Assembly (NCBI RefSeq): GCF_001373415.1
Contig: NZ_CDSE01000043.1
Location: 1 to 32,479, forward strand
Length of the DNA: 32,479 nt
Reading direction: 5' to 3'
Source of the DNA: Paenibacillus dakarensis
Lineage (GTDB): Bacteria > Bacillota > Bacilli > Paenibacillales > Paenibacillaceae
Of the stretch, positions 15,734-22,779 are shown piece after piece. Below the pieces are notes generated by a model. It did no database searches, was not told the origin of the DNA, and saw nothing but the letters and a program-made list of their open reading frames with translations. The number at the start of each line of letters is the position of its first letter. Positions within the stretch are counted from its first letter, which is position 1. Position numbers and translations under genes: made by a program.

Positions 15734-16102
15734 TTATGATTTGGGTCTCCAGGCACTCATGCCGCCTTTTACATTCGTTACATTCGTAAAGCCTGATTTC
15801 TTTAACAGTTTACTTGCACTATTGCTGCGCATCCCGCTTTGACAGATGACAACAACCTCACGTTCCTGTGAAAGTTCCCCCATCCTCTGGCCAAGCTGCT
15901 GCAGCGGAATGTTCCTAAAGCCCCGGATATGATTTCCCTTATACTCTCCAGGTGTACGGACATCAATAAACTGCTTGTTCTTATCCTGCAATTCATTGTT
16001 CAGCTCAGCCGTCGTAATCTGACGGATTCCCTTGGTTGGAAACATACGCCGGACCAAAAACAATATAATGAGTGCAATAATTACGATATTGAGATATTCC
16101 AA
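15734..16102 (-). CDS. Membrane-anchored rhodanese
   Basis: 122-residue protein. One N-terminal membrane helix (YLNIVIIALIILFLV) is followed by a rhodanese domain (27-120) with Cys87 in VICQSGMRS and FIDVRTPGEY. The anchor and basic residues RR after the helix place the catalytic domain in the cytoplasm. It starts with TTG behind GAGAGGAA. It follows the DsrE gene by 40 nt. It is probably positioned to catch sulfane sulfur at the membrane. Confidence 0.88.
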   Translation of the reverse strand: MEYLNIVIIALIILFLVRRMFPTKGIRQITTAELNNELQDKNKQFIDVRTPGEYKGNHIRGFRNIPLQQLGQRMGELSQEREVVVICQSGMRSNSASKLLKKSGFTNVTNVKGGMSAWRPKS

Positions 16103-16142
16103 GAGCAGAGTTCCTCTCTTTTCCGGGGATCTCCCCTACTTA

Positions 16143-16628
16143 TTATATAAACAGGTTCACATTACCTTCTTGTGCATCAGCCAGATAAGCTGCAACACCT
16201 GCATATTCAATGTTATCCAGCAATTCCTCTTTCTGTAGTCCAAGCAGATCCATGGTCATTGTACAGGCAACCAGCTTTATATCCTGCTCCTGTGCCATCT
16301 CGATCAGTTGGGGAAGCGGTACTGCATTGTGCTTCTTCATGATATCTTTAATCATTTTGGGTCCCATGCCGGCGAAGTTCATATTGGAAAGGCCCATCTT
16401 ATCTGCGCCTCTCGGCATCATCTTCCCGAACATCTTCTCCATAAATCCTTTTTTGGCCGGAAGCATAACATCCTCGTCTTTACGGAGTGCATTTAGCCCC
16501 CAAAAGGTATGGAATATTGTCACTTCATGGTCGTAAGCCGCCGCACCGTTAGCAATAATATAAGCAGCCATGGCCTTATCATAATCGCCACTGAACAGTA
16601 CGATGGTTGTTCTCTTCTGATCCGTCAA
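16143..16628 (-). CDS. yrkE: DsrE/DsrF-family sulfur relay protein (YrkE type)
   Basis: 161-residue protein of the DsrE2-like family, the same length as B. subtilis YrkE. It starts TTIVLFSGDYDKAMAAYIIANGAA. The conserved Cys122 in LVACTMTMDLLG is the persulfide-carrying residue in this family. A hydrophobic, Met-rich insert (EKMFGKMMPRGADKMGLSNMNFAGMGPKM) is typical. The start is TTG, 8 nt after AAGGAGG. It is preceded by a CstR operator and leads the DsrE-rhodanese-rhodanese group. In lithotrophs DsrE-like proteins exchange sulfur with TusA and rhodanese, the two partners encoded alongside here. Confidence 0.9.
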   Translation of the reverse strand: MTDQKRTTIVLFSGDYDKAMAAYIIANGAAAYDHEVTIFHTFWGLNALRKDEDVMLPAKKGFMEKMFGKMMPRGADKMGLSNMNFAGMGPKMIKDIMKKHNAVPLPQLIEMAQEQDIKLVACTMTMDLLGLQKEELLDNIEYAGVAAYLADAQEGNVNLFI

Positions 16629-16657
16629 ATTAATTTCCTCCTTGTATCTAACACTTC

Positions 16658-16673
16658 TTACCCCTTGGGGTAT
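16658..16673 (-). promoter_or_regulatory. CstR operator 2 (yrkE promoter)
   Basis: TTACCCCTTGGGGTAT palindrome 30 nt before the TTG start of yrkE. No good -35/-10 pair was found. Confidence 0.78.
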
Positions 16674-16693
16674 ATTTAAATTTAAAAAAATAA

Positions 16694-16921
16694 TTAGCCT
16701 TTCTTAATCCAAAATTTCAGTACACCATTGTCTTCCTGATGTTCTAATATCTCATGTCCACTTGAGCTAGCCCACGCTGTCAAATCATTCTTGGCGCCTT
16801 TATCTGTGCTGTGAACTTCCAGCACCTGGCCTGACTCCATTTCCTTCATAGCTTTCTTCGTCTTCACAATCGGCATTGGGCAAGCCAGCCCTGTTGCATC
16901 CAGTACTTTATCTGTGTTCAT
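16694..16921 (-). CDS. yrkI: TusA-like sulfur carrier protein (YrkI type)
   Basis: 75-residue soluble carrier with the signature GLACPMPIVKTKKAM and persulfide-carrying Cys14. It is the same length as B. subtilis YrkI and closely resembles the N-terminal half of the yrkF-like protein in this cluster. It receives sulfane sulfur and hands it on to rhodanese or DsrE partners. ATG 16921 follows GAGGAGGAA. The gene has its own CstR operator and promoter, downstream of cstR. Confidence 0.92.
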   Translation of the reverse strand: MNTDKVLDATGLACPMPIVKTKKAMKEMESGQVLEVHSTDKGAKNDLTAWASSSGHEILEHQEDNGVLKFWIKKG

Positions 16922-16985
16922 TCGTAATTCCTCCTCGACTTTGTTAGAAATTTAATGTGATACTGTTGTATTCATCATCCATCAC

Positions 16986-17001
16986 ATACCCTACTGGGTA
17001 T
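16986..17001 (-). promoter_or_regulatory. CstR operator 3 (tusA promoter)
   Basis: ATACCCTACTGGGTAT palindrome overlapping the proposed -10 of the tusA promoter. Confidence 0.8.
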
Positions 17002-17028
17002 ATTAAAGGGTATAGAAAGGGGTGTCAA
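17000..17028 (-). promoter_or_regulatory. Promoter of the tusA (yrkI) gene
   Basis: -35 TTGACA (17023-17028), 17-nt spacer, weak -10 TAATAT (17000-17005). The -35 sits exactly in the loop of the hairpin 17014-17037. Confidence 0.45.
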
Positions 17029-17037
17029 CCCCTTTCT
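17014..17037 (-). terminator. Hairpin after cstR
   Basis: AGAAAGGGG-TTGACA-CCCCTTTCT, a perfect 9-bp stem, four bases after the cstR stop. It lacks a proper T-run, so it is a weak terminator at best. Confidence 0.5.
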
Positions 17038-17040
17038 GAA

Positions 17041-17304
17041 TCAGCGGCTCTTAACCAAGAGGTTTACCGCCTCCACAACCAGCTCTTCGGTACTCTGACC
17101 GTTATCTTCCGCATTCCGTACACAACTCACAAGATTTGAGCTGACTACAACCCCAATCGTGCGGTCAATGGCTGTGCGTGCTGCCGACAGCTGGGTAATC
17201 ACTTCTTTACAATCTTTATGTTCTTCCATCATCTTCAGAATACCGCGCAGCTGTCCTTCGATCCGCTTAACACGATTCTTCATCTGATCGTTGTAATCCA
17301 TCAT
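17041..17304 (-). CDS. cstR: Persulfide-sensing repressor CstR (CsoR family)
   Basis: 87-residue helical repressor of the CsoR/DUF156 family. From the second Met, Cys31 (HKDCKEVI) and Cys60 (SNLVSCV) sit at the positions of the two reactive cysteines of Staphylococcus CstR. The residue where copper-sensing CsoR has its His ligand is Asn, so it should sense persulfide/polysulfide and not Cu(I). In CstR these cysteines form tri- or tetrasulfide links and the protein leaves DNA. ATG 17304 (or 17301) follows AGGAGG by 7 nt. It represses itself through operator 4 and, by the shared palindromes, the whole surrounding sulfur cluster. Confidence 0.92.
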   Translation of the reverse strand: MMDYNDQMKNRVKRIEGQLRGILKMMEEHKDCKEVITQLSAARTAIDRTIGVVVSSNLVSCVRNAEDNGQSTEELVVEAVNLLVKSR

Positions 17305-17373
17305 GTTTCTACCTCCTATCTATTCAATTATATATTCTTATACTCATCATTTCAGTATAAATCACTTTTTCAT

Positions 17374-17402
17374 AATATATACCCCGATGGGTATATTGTC
17401 AA
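17374..17402 (-). promoter_or_regulatory. cstR promoter
   Basis: Perfect -35 TTGACA (17397-17402), 17-nt spacer, -10 TATATT (17374-17379). Operator 4 occupies the spacer, so repressor and polymerase cannot bind together. Confidence 0.8.
17379..17394 (-). promoter_or_regulatory. CstR operator 4 (cstR promoter)
   Basis: ATACCCCGATGGGTAT palindrome lying between the -35 and -10 of the cstR promoter. Confidence 0.85.
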
Positions 17403-17502
17403 GTGTATATCTGAAAATGAACATAAATACTCTTTCTTTCCTTCCTCTAGTCATATGGATAACGAAGACGGGCTATTCAGATACATGGCCCCAATTTTGA
17501 GA

Positions 17503-17532
17503 TTTGTCACATTCTTTTTGTGAGATATATGT
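17503..17532 (+). promoter_or_regulatory. Candidate promoter of the CoA-disulfide reductase gene
   Basis: TTGTCA followed after 18 nt by TATGTT, just upstream of operator 5. The match is moderate. Confidence 0.35.
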
Positions 17533-17536
17533 TATT

Positions 17537-17552
17537 ATACCCCCTAGGGTAT
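17537..17552 (+). promoter_or_regulatory. CstR operator 5 (CoA-disulfide reductase promoter)
   Basis: ATACCCCCTAGGGTAT palindrome at the probable start point of the divergent reductase transcript, 30 nt before its ATG. Confidence 0.83.
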
Positions 17553-17582
17553 GAAATAAACCATTTAATGGAGGGGTTAATT

Positions 17583-19226
17583 ATGGGTAAGAAAATCGTT
17601 ATTGTAGGCGGCGTGGCTGGAGGTGCTTCAGCAGCAGCAAGGCTTCGCAGATTGGATGAAAGCTCAACGATTGTACTGGTGGAGCGCGGTGAATATATTT
17701 CTTTTGCCAATTGCGGCCTTCCCTACTATATAGGAGAAACCATTCAAGAACGCAGTAAGCTGATGGTTCAGACTGTCGAGGGCATGAGCAAGAGATTCAA
17801 CCTCGATATCCGTAATCTCAGCGAGGTGGTATCCATTCAGCGCGAGGATAAGACCGTATCTATCAAAAATGTGTCTACAGGCCAGATCAGCACAGAAAGC
17901 TACGACCATCTCATCTTATCTCCCGGTTCGAAGCCGATTGTGCCAAACATTCCCGGCCTGGATGAAGCCAAGGATGTCTTTACGCTTCGCAACATTCCGG
18001 ATACAGACCGGATCAAGCAGTTCGTCGATCAAGAGCAGCCTGCTGAAGCCGTAGTCGTCGGCGGTGGCTTCATTGGACTTGAGATGGCGGAAAACTTGGC
18101 GGACCGCGGAATAAGGGTGACTATTATTGAGATGGCTAATCAGGTGATGGCGCCTCTGGATTATGAAATGGCTTCAATCGTCCACACTCATCTGAAGGAA
18201 AAAGGAGTAAACCTTATCCTCGAGGATGGTGTTAAAGCCCTTTCCGAGCAAGGGAAAACCATTGAGCTGTCCAGCGGCAAAAAAGTCACAACAGATATGA
18301 TTATTCTGTCCATCGGCGTTCGGCCAGAGAATAAGCTTGCTGTAGATGCCGGACTTGCTGTTGGTGAGCGCGGCGGAATTCTGGTCAATGAATTCATGCA
18401 GACGAATGATGAGAATATCTATGCGATCGGGGACGCGGTTCAGATTTCCGATTTCGTACATCAGAGCCCGGCGATGATTCCACTGGCTGGACCTGCTAAC
18501 AGACAAGGACGTTTGGTGGCGGATCACATTTACGGAAAGAACATTTCCTATAAAGGAACGCTCGGAACCTCCATTGCCAAAGTATTCGAGCTGACCGTAG
18601 CTGCAACAGGCAGCAACGAGAAGAAGCTCAAACAGCTCGGCTTGCCTTATAAGGCCGTTCATATTCACCCGGCTTCCCATGCCGGATATTACCCTGGGGC
18701 GTATCCAATTTCTCTGAAGCTGTTGTTCAATCCGGAGGATGGAAGAATTTACGGAGCGCAAGCGGTAGGTAAAGACGGTGTAGACAAGCGAATTGACGTC
18801 ATCGCGACAGCTATCAAAGGTAATCTGGACGTGCATGACCTGACTGAGGTCGAGCTTTCTTATGCTCCTCCTTACTCTTCTGCCAAGGACCCTGTCAATT
18901 ATGCCGGATACGTAGCCTCAAATATCATGGATGGCACGGTGGAGACAGCACAGTGGAATGAAATCGATGAGCTTATCGAAAATGGAGCTACACTTGTTGA
19001 CGTTCGTGAGCCTGCAGAGAGAAAGGCCGGATTCATCATGGGCTCCATTAATATCCCGCTTAACGATCTGCGCGACCATATGAGTGAGCTTCCGAAGGAC
19101 GAGACCATTTATGTCAGCTGCCAGGTCGGACTTCGCGGGTATCTTGCTGCCCGGATCCTGACGGAGAACGGCTTCCATGTCAAAAACCTGGATGGCGGCT
19201 GGAAAACCTATTCCTCTGTAAAATAA
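17583..19226 (+). CDS. cdr: CoA-disulfide (persulfide) reductase with C-terminal rhodanese domain
   Basis: 547-residue flavoenzyme. An FAD-binding fold starts KIVIVGGVAGGASAAARLRR. The single redox Cys44 is in SFANCGLPYYIG. A NAD(P)H-binding loop AVVVGGGFIGLEMAENL lies near 160, and a second FAD block (NIYAIGDAV) follows. A C-terminal rhodanese domain (about 455-547) has Cys513 in YVSCQVGLRG. The CoADR-RHD class reduces CoA disulfide, CoA persulfide or polysulfide with NAD(P)H. ATG 17583 follows GGAGGGG, and family alignment rules out the longer upstream frame. It is divergent from cstR with its own operator. It takes the place that sulfide:quinone reductase holds in the Staphylococcus cst cluster. 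Confidence 0.94.
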   Translation: MGKKIVIVGGVAGGASAAARLRRLDESSTIVLVERGEYISFANCGLPYYIGETIQERSKLMVQTVEGMSKRFNLDIRNLSEVVSIQREDKTVSIKNVSTGQISTESYDHLILSPGSKPIVPNIPGLDEAKDVFTLRNIPDTDRIKQFVDQEQPAEAVVVGGGFIGLEMAENLADRGIRVTIIEMANQVMAPLDYEMASIVHTHLKEKGVNLILEDGVKALSEQGKTIELSSGKKVTTDMIILSIGVRPENKLAVDAGLAVGERGGILVNEFMQTNDENIYAIGDAVQISDFVHQSPAMIPLAGPANRQGRLVADHIYGKNISYKGTLGTSIAKVFELTVAATGSNEKKLKQLGLPYKAVHIHPASHAGYYPGAYPISLKLLFNPEDGRIYGAQAVGKDGVDKRIDVIATAIKGNLDVHDLTEVELSYAPPYSSAKDPVNYAGYVASNIMDGTVETAQWNEIDELIENGATLVDVREPAERKAGFIMGSINIPLNDLRDHMSELPKDETIYVSCQVGLRGYLAARILTENGFHVKNLDGGWKTYSSVK

Positions 19227-19321
19227 AAATCAGGCTTAGACTGGTGTTCAATTCATGGTTTCCGGGTAATAACTAAGGAATCTAATTAATTACCTATAAT
19301 ATACAGGGGATGTTAACCTGC

Positions 19322-19372
19322 AAAAGGTACAACCTCGGCTGAGGTTAACTTAGTCTTGGTGTACCTTTTTTT
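19322..19372 (+). terminator. Terminator downstream of cdr (possible leader of the next gene)
   Basis: GGTACA (19326-19331) pairs with TGTACC (19360-19365), enclosing an AACCTC-GGCT-GAGGTT hairpin, then seven T residues. GTTAACCT (19312-19319) could instead pair with AGGTTAAC (19342-19349), breaking the inner hairpin. Confidence 0.75.
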
Positions 19373-19399
19373 ATTCCCATCTTAAGGAGGATTTCTGTT

Positions 19400-21154
19400 A
19401 TGTTTCTGGAAGCCATATACCATCGCCCTCGTAAAAACTGGTCCTATGCTTATGATGGAAATACAGTCCATCTGCGAATTCGTACAAAAAAAGACGACAT
19501 GACGGAAGTATTCGCTCTCACAGGTGATAAATACATATGGGAGCAGACGATGGAGTATATTCCTATGAAGAGGCTCGCCTCTGATGAACTGTTTGATTAT
19601 TGGGAATGTGAAGTGCAGCCGCCTTACCGCCGGCTTAAATACGGTTTCCTGCTCCAGCAGGGGCACGAAAAACGCTGGATGACCGAATACGGATTTCTAA
19701 AGGAGCCCCCGGAGAACCCGGATCGTCTGTTTGAGTTTCCATACATTAATCCGGCAGATGTGTTTACAACGCCGGAATGGGTGAAGGATGCTGTGTTCTA
19801 TCAGATCTTCCCTGAACGGTTCGCTAATGGTGACCCAGGCAATGATCCTGAAGGTACCCTTGCATGGGGAAGCGCTGAGCCTACCCGAGCGAACTTCTTC
19901 GGCGGCGATCTTCAGGGTGTCATGGACCACCTGGATCATTTGACGGAGCTTGGCATCAATGCCATCTATTTCACGCCCCTGTTCAAGGCAACAACGAACC
20001 ATAAATATGACACCGAGGATTATATGGAGATTGATCCGCAATTCGGTGATAAGGAAACGCTGAAAAAGCTTGTAGACCTGTGCCATGAACGCGGAATACG
20101 CGTGATGATGGACGCGGTGTTTAACCATGCGGGACGGACCTTTGCCCCTTTTGTCGATGTACAAAAGAACGGAGAGAACTCCAAATACAAGGACTGGTTC
20201 TATATCCGCTCCCTGCCGCTTGAAGTTGTAGATGGAATTCCAACCTACGATACATTTTCTTTCGAACCGCTTATGCCGAAGCTGAACACGCATAATCCGG
20301 AAGTGAAGGAGTATCTGTTAAAGACGGCTGAATACTGGACTCGGGAAATTGGAATTGACGGATGGCGCCTGGATGTGGCGAGCGAGGTCGGGCACCAGTT
20401 CTGGCGTGAATTCCGGCAGGTCGTGAAGAATGCCAATCCTGAGGCCTATATTCTGGGCGAGGTATGGCATGAATCCTCGGTGTGGCTGGAAGGTGACCAA
20501 TTCGATGCGGTCATGAATTATCCGTTCACTTATGCCGTCATGGACTTCTTCATTCATCACTCGGTAGATGCAGAGAAGTTCTCCTTTATGCTGGGCAAGC
20601 AGCTGGCTGGATATCCGCTTCAGGCCACTGAAGTCGCTTTTAATCTGCTCGACAGCCATGATACCCCCCGCCTGCTCACGATTGCAGATGGCGATAAGCG
20701 TCTAATGAAGCTGGCAGCCCTGTTCCAGTTCACTTACTTCGGAACACCATGCATTTACTACGGAGATGAGATTGGAATGGAAGGCGGGCAAGACCCGGGC
20801 TGCCGAAAATGCATGGTATGGGATGAGAACGAGCAGGATAAGGAGCTCTTCTCCTTTTATAAGAGAATGATTAAACTGCGTAAGGAACACTCAGCTCTGC
20901 GCACAGGTTCCTTTAAGTTTCTTCTGGCTGAGAACCAGGGTGGCAAGCTTGTCTACCAGCGTGAAGACGAGAATGGATCGATCATCCTCTTTATGAACAA
21001 TGATAAAGCCACCCAATCGTTAACTGTGCCGGTATATGAGCAGACATGGAGCGATCTCTGGAATGAGGGCGAAACCTTCAAGGCACATAAAGGTCAGCTG
21101 ACCGTGAAGCTGCCGGCTTACGGATTCGCCATACTCAAAGCGATGCAATCCTAA
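19400..21154 (+). CDS. GH13 alpha-glycosidase, neopullulanase/cyclomaltodextrinase type
   Basis: 584-residue cytosolic enzyme without signal peptide that splits cyclodextrins, pullulan or maltodextrins. An N-terminal CBM34-like domain spans 1-120. The (beta/alpha)8 barrel carries D238 and H243 in VMMDAVFNH, nucleophile Asp325 in GWRLDVASEV, acid/base Glu354 in ILGEVWHE and Asp421 in LLDSHDTPR. A C-terminal beta domain ends the protein. Length and domain order match maltogenic amylases and neopullulanases. ATG 19400 follows AAGGAGG by 9 nt. No transporter for maltodextrin is adjacent. A terminator-like structure lies immediately upstream. Exact substrate preference cannot be told from motifs alone. 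Confidence 0.93.
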   Translation: MFLEAIYHRPRKNWSYAYDGNTVHLRIRTKKDDMTEVFALTGDKYIWEQTMEYIPMKRLASDELFDYWECEVQPPYRRLKYGFLLQQGHEKRWMTEYGFLKEPPENPDRLFEFPYINPADVFTTPEWVKDAVFYQIFPERFANGDPGNDPEGTLAWGSAEPTRANFFGGDLQGVMDHLDHLTELGINAIYFTPLFKATTNHKYDTEDYMEIDPQFGDKETLKKLVDLCHERGIRVMMDAVFNHAGRTFAPFVDVQKNGENSKYKDWFYIRSLPLEVVDGIPTYDTFSFEPLMPKLNTHNPEVKEYLLKTAEYWTREIGIDGWRLDVASEVGHQFWREFRQVVKNANPEAYILGEVWHESSVWLEGDQFDAVMNYPFTYAVMDFFIHHSVDAEKFSFMLGKQLAGYPLQATEVAFNLLDSHDTPRLLTIADGDKRLMKLAALFQFTYFGTPCIYYGDEIGMEGGQDPGCRKCMVWDENEQDKELFSFYKRMIKLRKEHSALRTGSFKFLLAENQGGKLVYQREDENGSIILFMNNDKATQSLTVPVYEQTWSDLWNEGETFKAHKGQLTVKLPAYGFAILKAMQS

Positions 21155-21242
21155 GCTTTACGACATGAATATTCACACAATACGAATCATTAAGGATACC
21201 ACTTGTTAAGCAGATAAATAATCAATAATGCTGAACAAATAG

Positions 21243-21295
21243 AACAAGGGAAATGTACGCGCGCGGGAAGAATTAGCGCCGTCATTTCCCTTGTT
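21243..21295. terminator. Bidirectional terminator
   Basis: Perfect 13-bp stem AACAAGGGAAATG/CATTTCCCTTGTT with an inner GCGC/GCGC, between convergent transcripts. Confidence 0.85.
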
Positions 21296-21327
21296 TATTT
21301 TATATTGGATTATGGTTGGATCTATAC

Positions 21328-22062
21328 TTACACTTCTTTACGCTGGAAGTACAGCAGACCGATTACAAAGAAAATGACCAAACCTCCAAGTATAACCCCC
21401 ATTAATGTCTGTAATGGCACGACAAAAGCGCCGAAGGCATCCTGCTCAGATGGAATCATGGCCAGGAGAGGCTGAGCCCAAGGATAGTAAGGACCGAAGG
21501 TTACTGAATTCACGATGAGGATGTTCGGAACCGTGAATATAATATTCAGCGCCAGCGGAGCTGCGAAGCTGCTCCAGGCTGTTGATACTGCGAGCTGCAG
21601 CGCCGCGAGCGGCATGCAGGCCACCCATCCCCCGAGCAAGCTTGTCATCAGCATATCCCACGGCATGGGCTGATTTACTTCATGATACCAGCCCGCTCCA
21701 AAAATGGCGGCGAGGAACAACAGCTGAGCTGCGGCAAGCAGCAGAATAACAACTGAAAACTTGGCACAATAGACCGCTATGCGGGAAACCGGTGCCACAA
21801 GCAGCTGTTTCCATCCCCCGCCCATATGCTCATACCGGCACACCATAGCGCTGAGCACCCCCGTTAAAATCGGAAGAAACAGCAGCGCATGTACTCCAGC
21901 CATGCTGCCAACAATAATATGCCATGGGTTTAATTCCCCAGGATCTCTGTTAAACATGCCTACCAGAAGAGCGAGGACAGGACTCAGGATAAGCTGAATC
22001 CACACTCCCGGACCTGATATTTTCAACCACTCCGAGGATATAGCCCGAATATAGGATGCCAT
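21328..22062 (-). CDS. Lantibiotic-immunity-type ABC transporter permease (MutG/SpaG family)
   Basis: 244-residue membrane protein with six hydrophobic segments. The signatures are SSEWLKISGPGVWIQL at the start and CRYEHMGGGWKQLLVAPVSR near 75-94, a block shared by permeases that protect against lantibiotics or bacitracin-like peptides. Its ATG follows directly after the TAA of the other permease gene, with no gap. It forms one exporter with the 22063 permease and the ATPase. No lantibiotic precursor or modification gene lies in the window, so it is probably a resistance module and not self-immunity. Confidence 0.87.
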   Translation of the reverse strand: MASYIRAISSEWLKISGPGVWIQLILSPVLALLVGMFNRDPGELNPWHIIVGSMAGVHALLFLPILTGVLSAMVCRYEHMGGGWKQLLVAPVSRIAVYCAKFSVVILLLAAAQLLFLAAIFGAGWYHEVNQPMPWDMLMTSLLGGWVACMPLAALQLAVSTAWSSFAAPLALNIIFTVPNILIVNSVTFGPYYPWAQPLLAMIPSEQDAFGAFVVPLQTLMGVILGGLVIFFVIGLLYFQRKEV

Positions 22063-22779
22063 TTAGTTCACATCCCTTCGATTGAAATGAATCATGCCCA
22101 TCAGTGCAATGACTGCCCCCAAGAGAAGTCCGGCACTAAGCACCCGTGTCTGTCCCGGTCCGATATAGGCGAGCAGCGGCCATTTCAAAGGCATCCAGTC
22201 AGGAAATTGCAGTGCGAACATAGACACTACGGATGCCGTTACACCAAAGCTTACAGCTATGCCTTGATTTTTAATCGTTAGAGATAACCAGAGCTGGAGT
22301 GCCAGCAGCGGAACAGCGCCTGTGAATGGTACAAAGCCAAGACGTATCAGGTCCCCGAAAGGAATGTTCTGTCCATCCATGCCCAGCGAAAGTCCGAGCA
22401 GTGCAGCTCCAACCGTCAGTAATATGCAGGATACTGACAAAATGAGCAGAGCCATCACGAATTTCGCGCTGAACACAGCGGCTCGAGTAATCGGGAGTGC
22501 GAGCAGCTGCTTCCAGGAACTAAGCTGATACTCAACATTCGCGATAAGCGAGCAAACAAGTGTAATCCCAAGGAAAAGTGCAATCGGCACGAAAAATAAG
22601 ATGTTCTCAAGCAGCCCGCCCCAAGGGTCAGCTGCATACTCTTTCATTAAATAATCGTACCGTAGTCCAAAATTCAATCCCTGCATGGCAATTAATCCGA
22701 CAGGACCAATAATAGCAAGAAGCCAGATTCCCTTCCCCCGAATCTTCAGGAGGTCAGCGGATAGCGCACGGCCAATCAT
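22063..22779 (-). CDS. Lantibiotic-immunity-type ABC transporter permease (MutE/SpaE family)
   Basis: 238-residue membrane protein with six hydrophobic segments, paralogous to its neighbour. The equivalent signature is VEYQLSSWKQLLALPITRAAVFSAKF at about 87-112. The start overlaps the ATPase stop by 4 nt (ATGA) and its stop abuts the next permease start, so the three genes are coupled. The pair probably assembles as a heterodimer with the ATPase dimer. Confidence 0.87.
   Translation of the reverse strand: MIGRALSADLLKIRGKGIWLLAIIGPVGLIAMQGLNFGLRYDYLMKEYAADPWGGLLENILFFVPIALFLGITLVCSLIANVEYQLSSWKQLLALPITRAAVFSAKFVMALLILSVSCILLTVGAALLGLSLGMDGQNIPFGDLIRLGFVPFTGAVPLLALQLWLSLTIKNQGIAVSFGVTASVVSMFALQFPDWMPLKWPLLAYIGPGQTRVLSAGLLLGAVIALMGMIHFNRRDVN

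Noticed and set aside
17041..17304. Copper-sensing CsoR
   Set aside because: The His ligand position is Asn (SNLVSC), no copper genes are nearby, and the gene sits amid sulfur-transfer genes. CstR fits better.
15281..17552. Short direct repeats as a CRISPR-like array
   Set aside because: The repeated 16-mers are palindromic, unevenly spaced and each tied to a gene start, so they are operators.
18174..18836. 220-residue open frame on minus
   Set aside because: Lies wholly inside the CoA-disulfide reductase gene, with no ribosome site or recognisable domain.
19312..19372. T-box leader of the GH13 gene
   Set aside because: The terminator shape is similar, but there is no T-box sequence or specifier loop, and the gene is not amino-acid related.
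19697..20293. 198-residue open frame on minus
   Set aside because: Antisense shadow of the GH13 gene, whose catalytic motifs are intact on plus.
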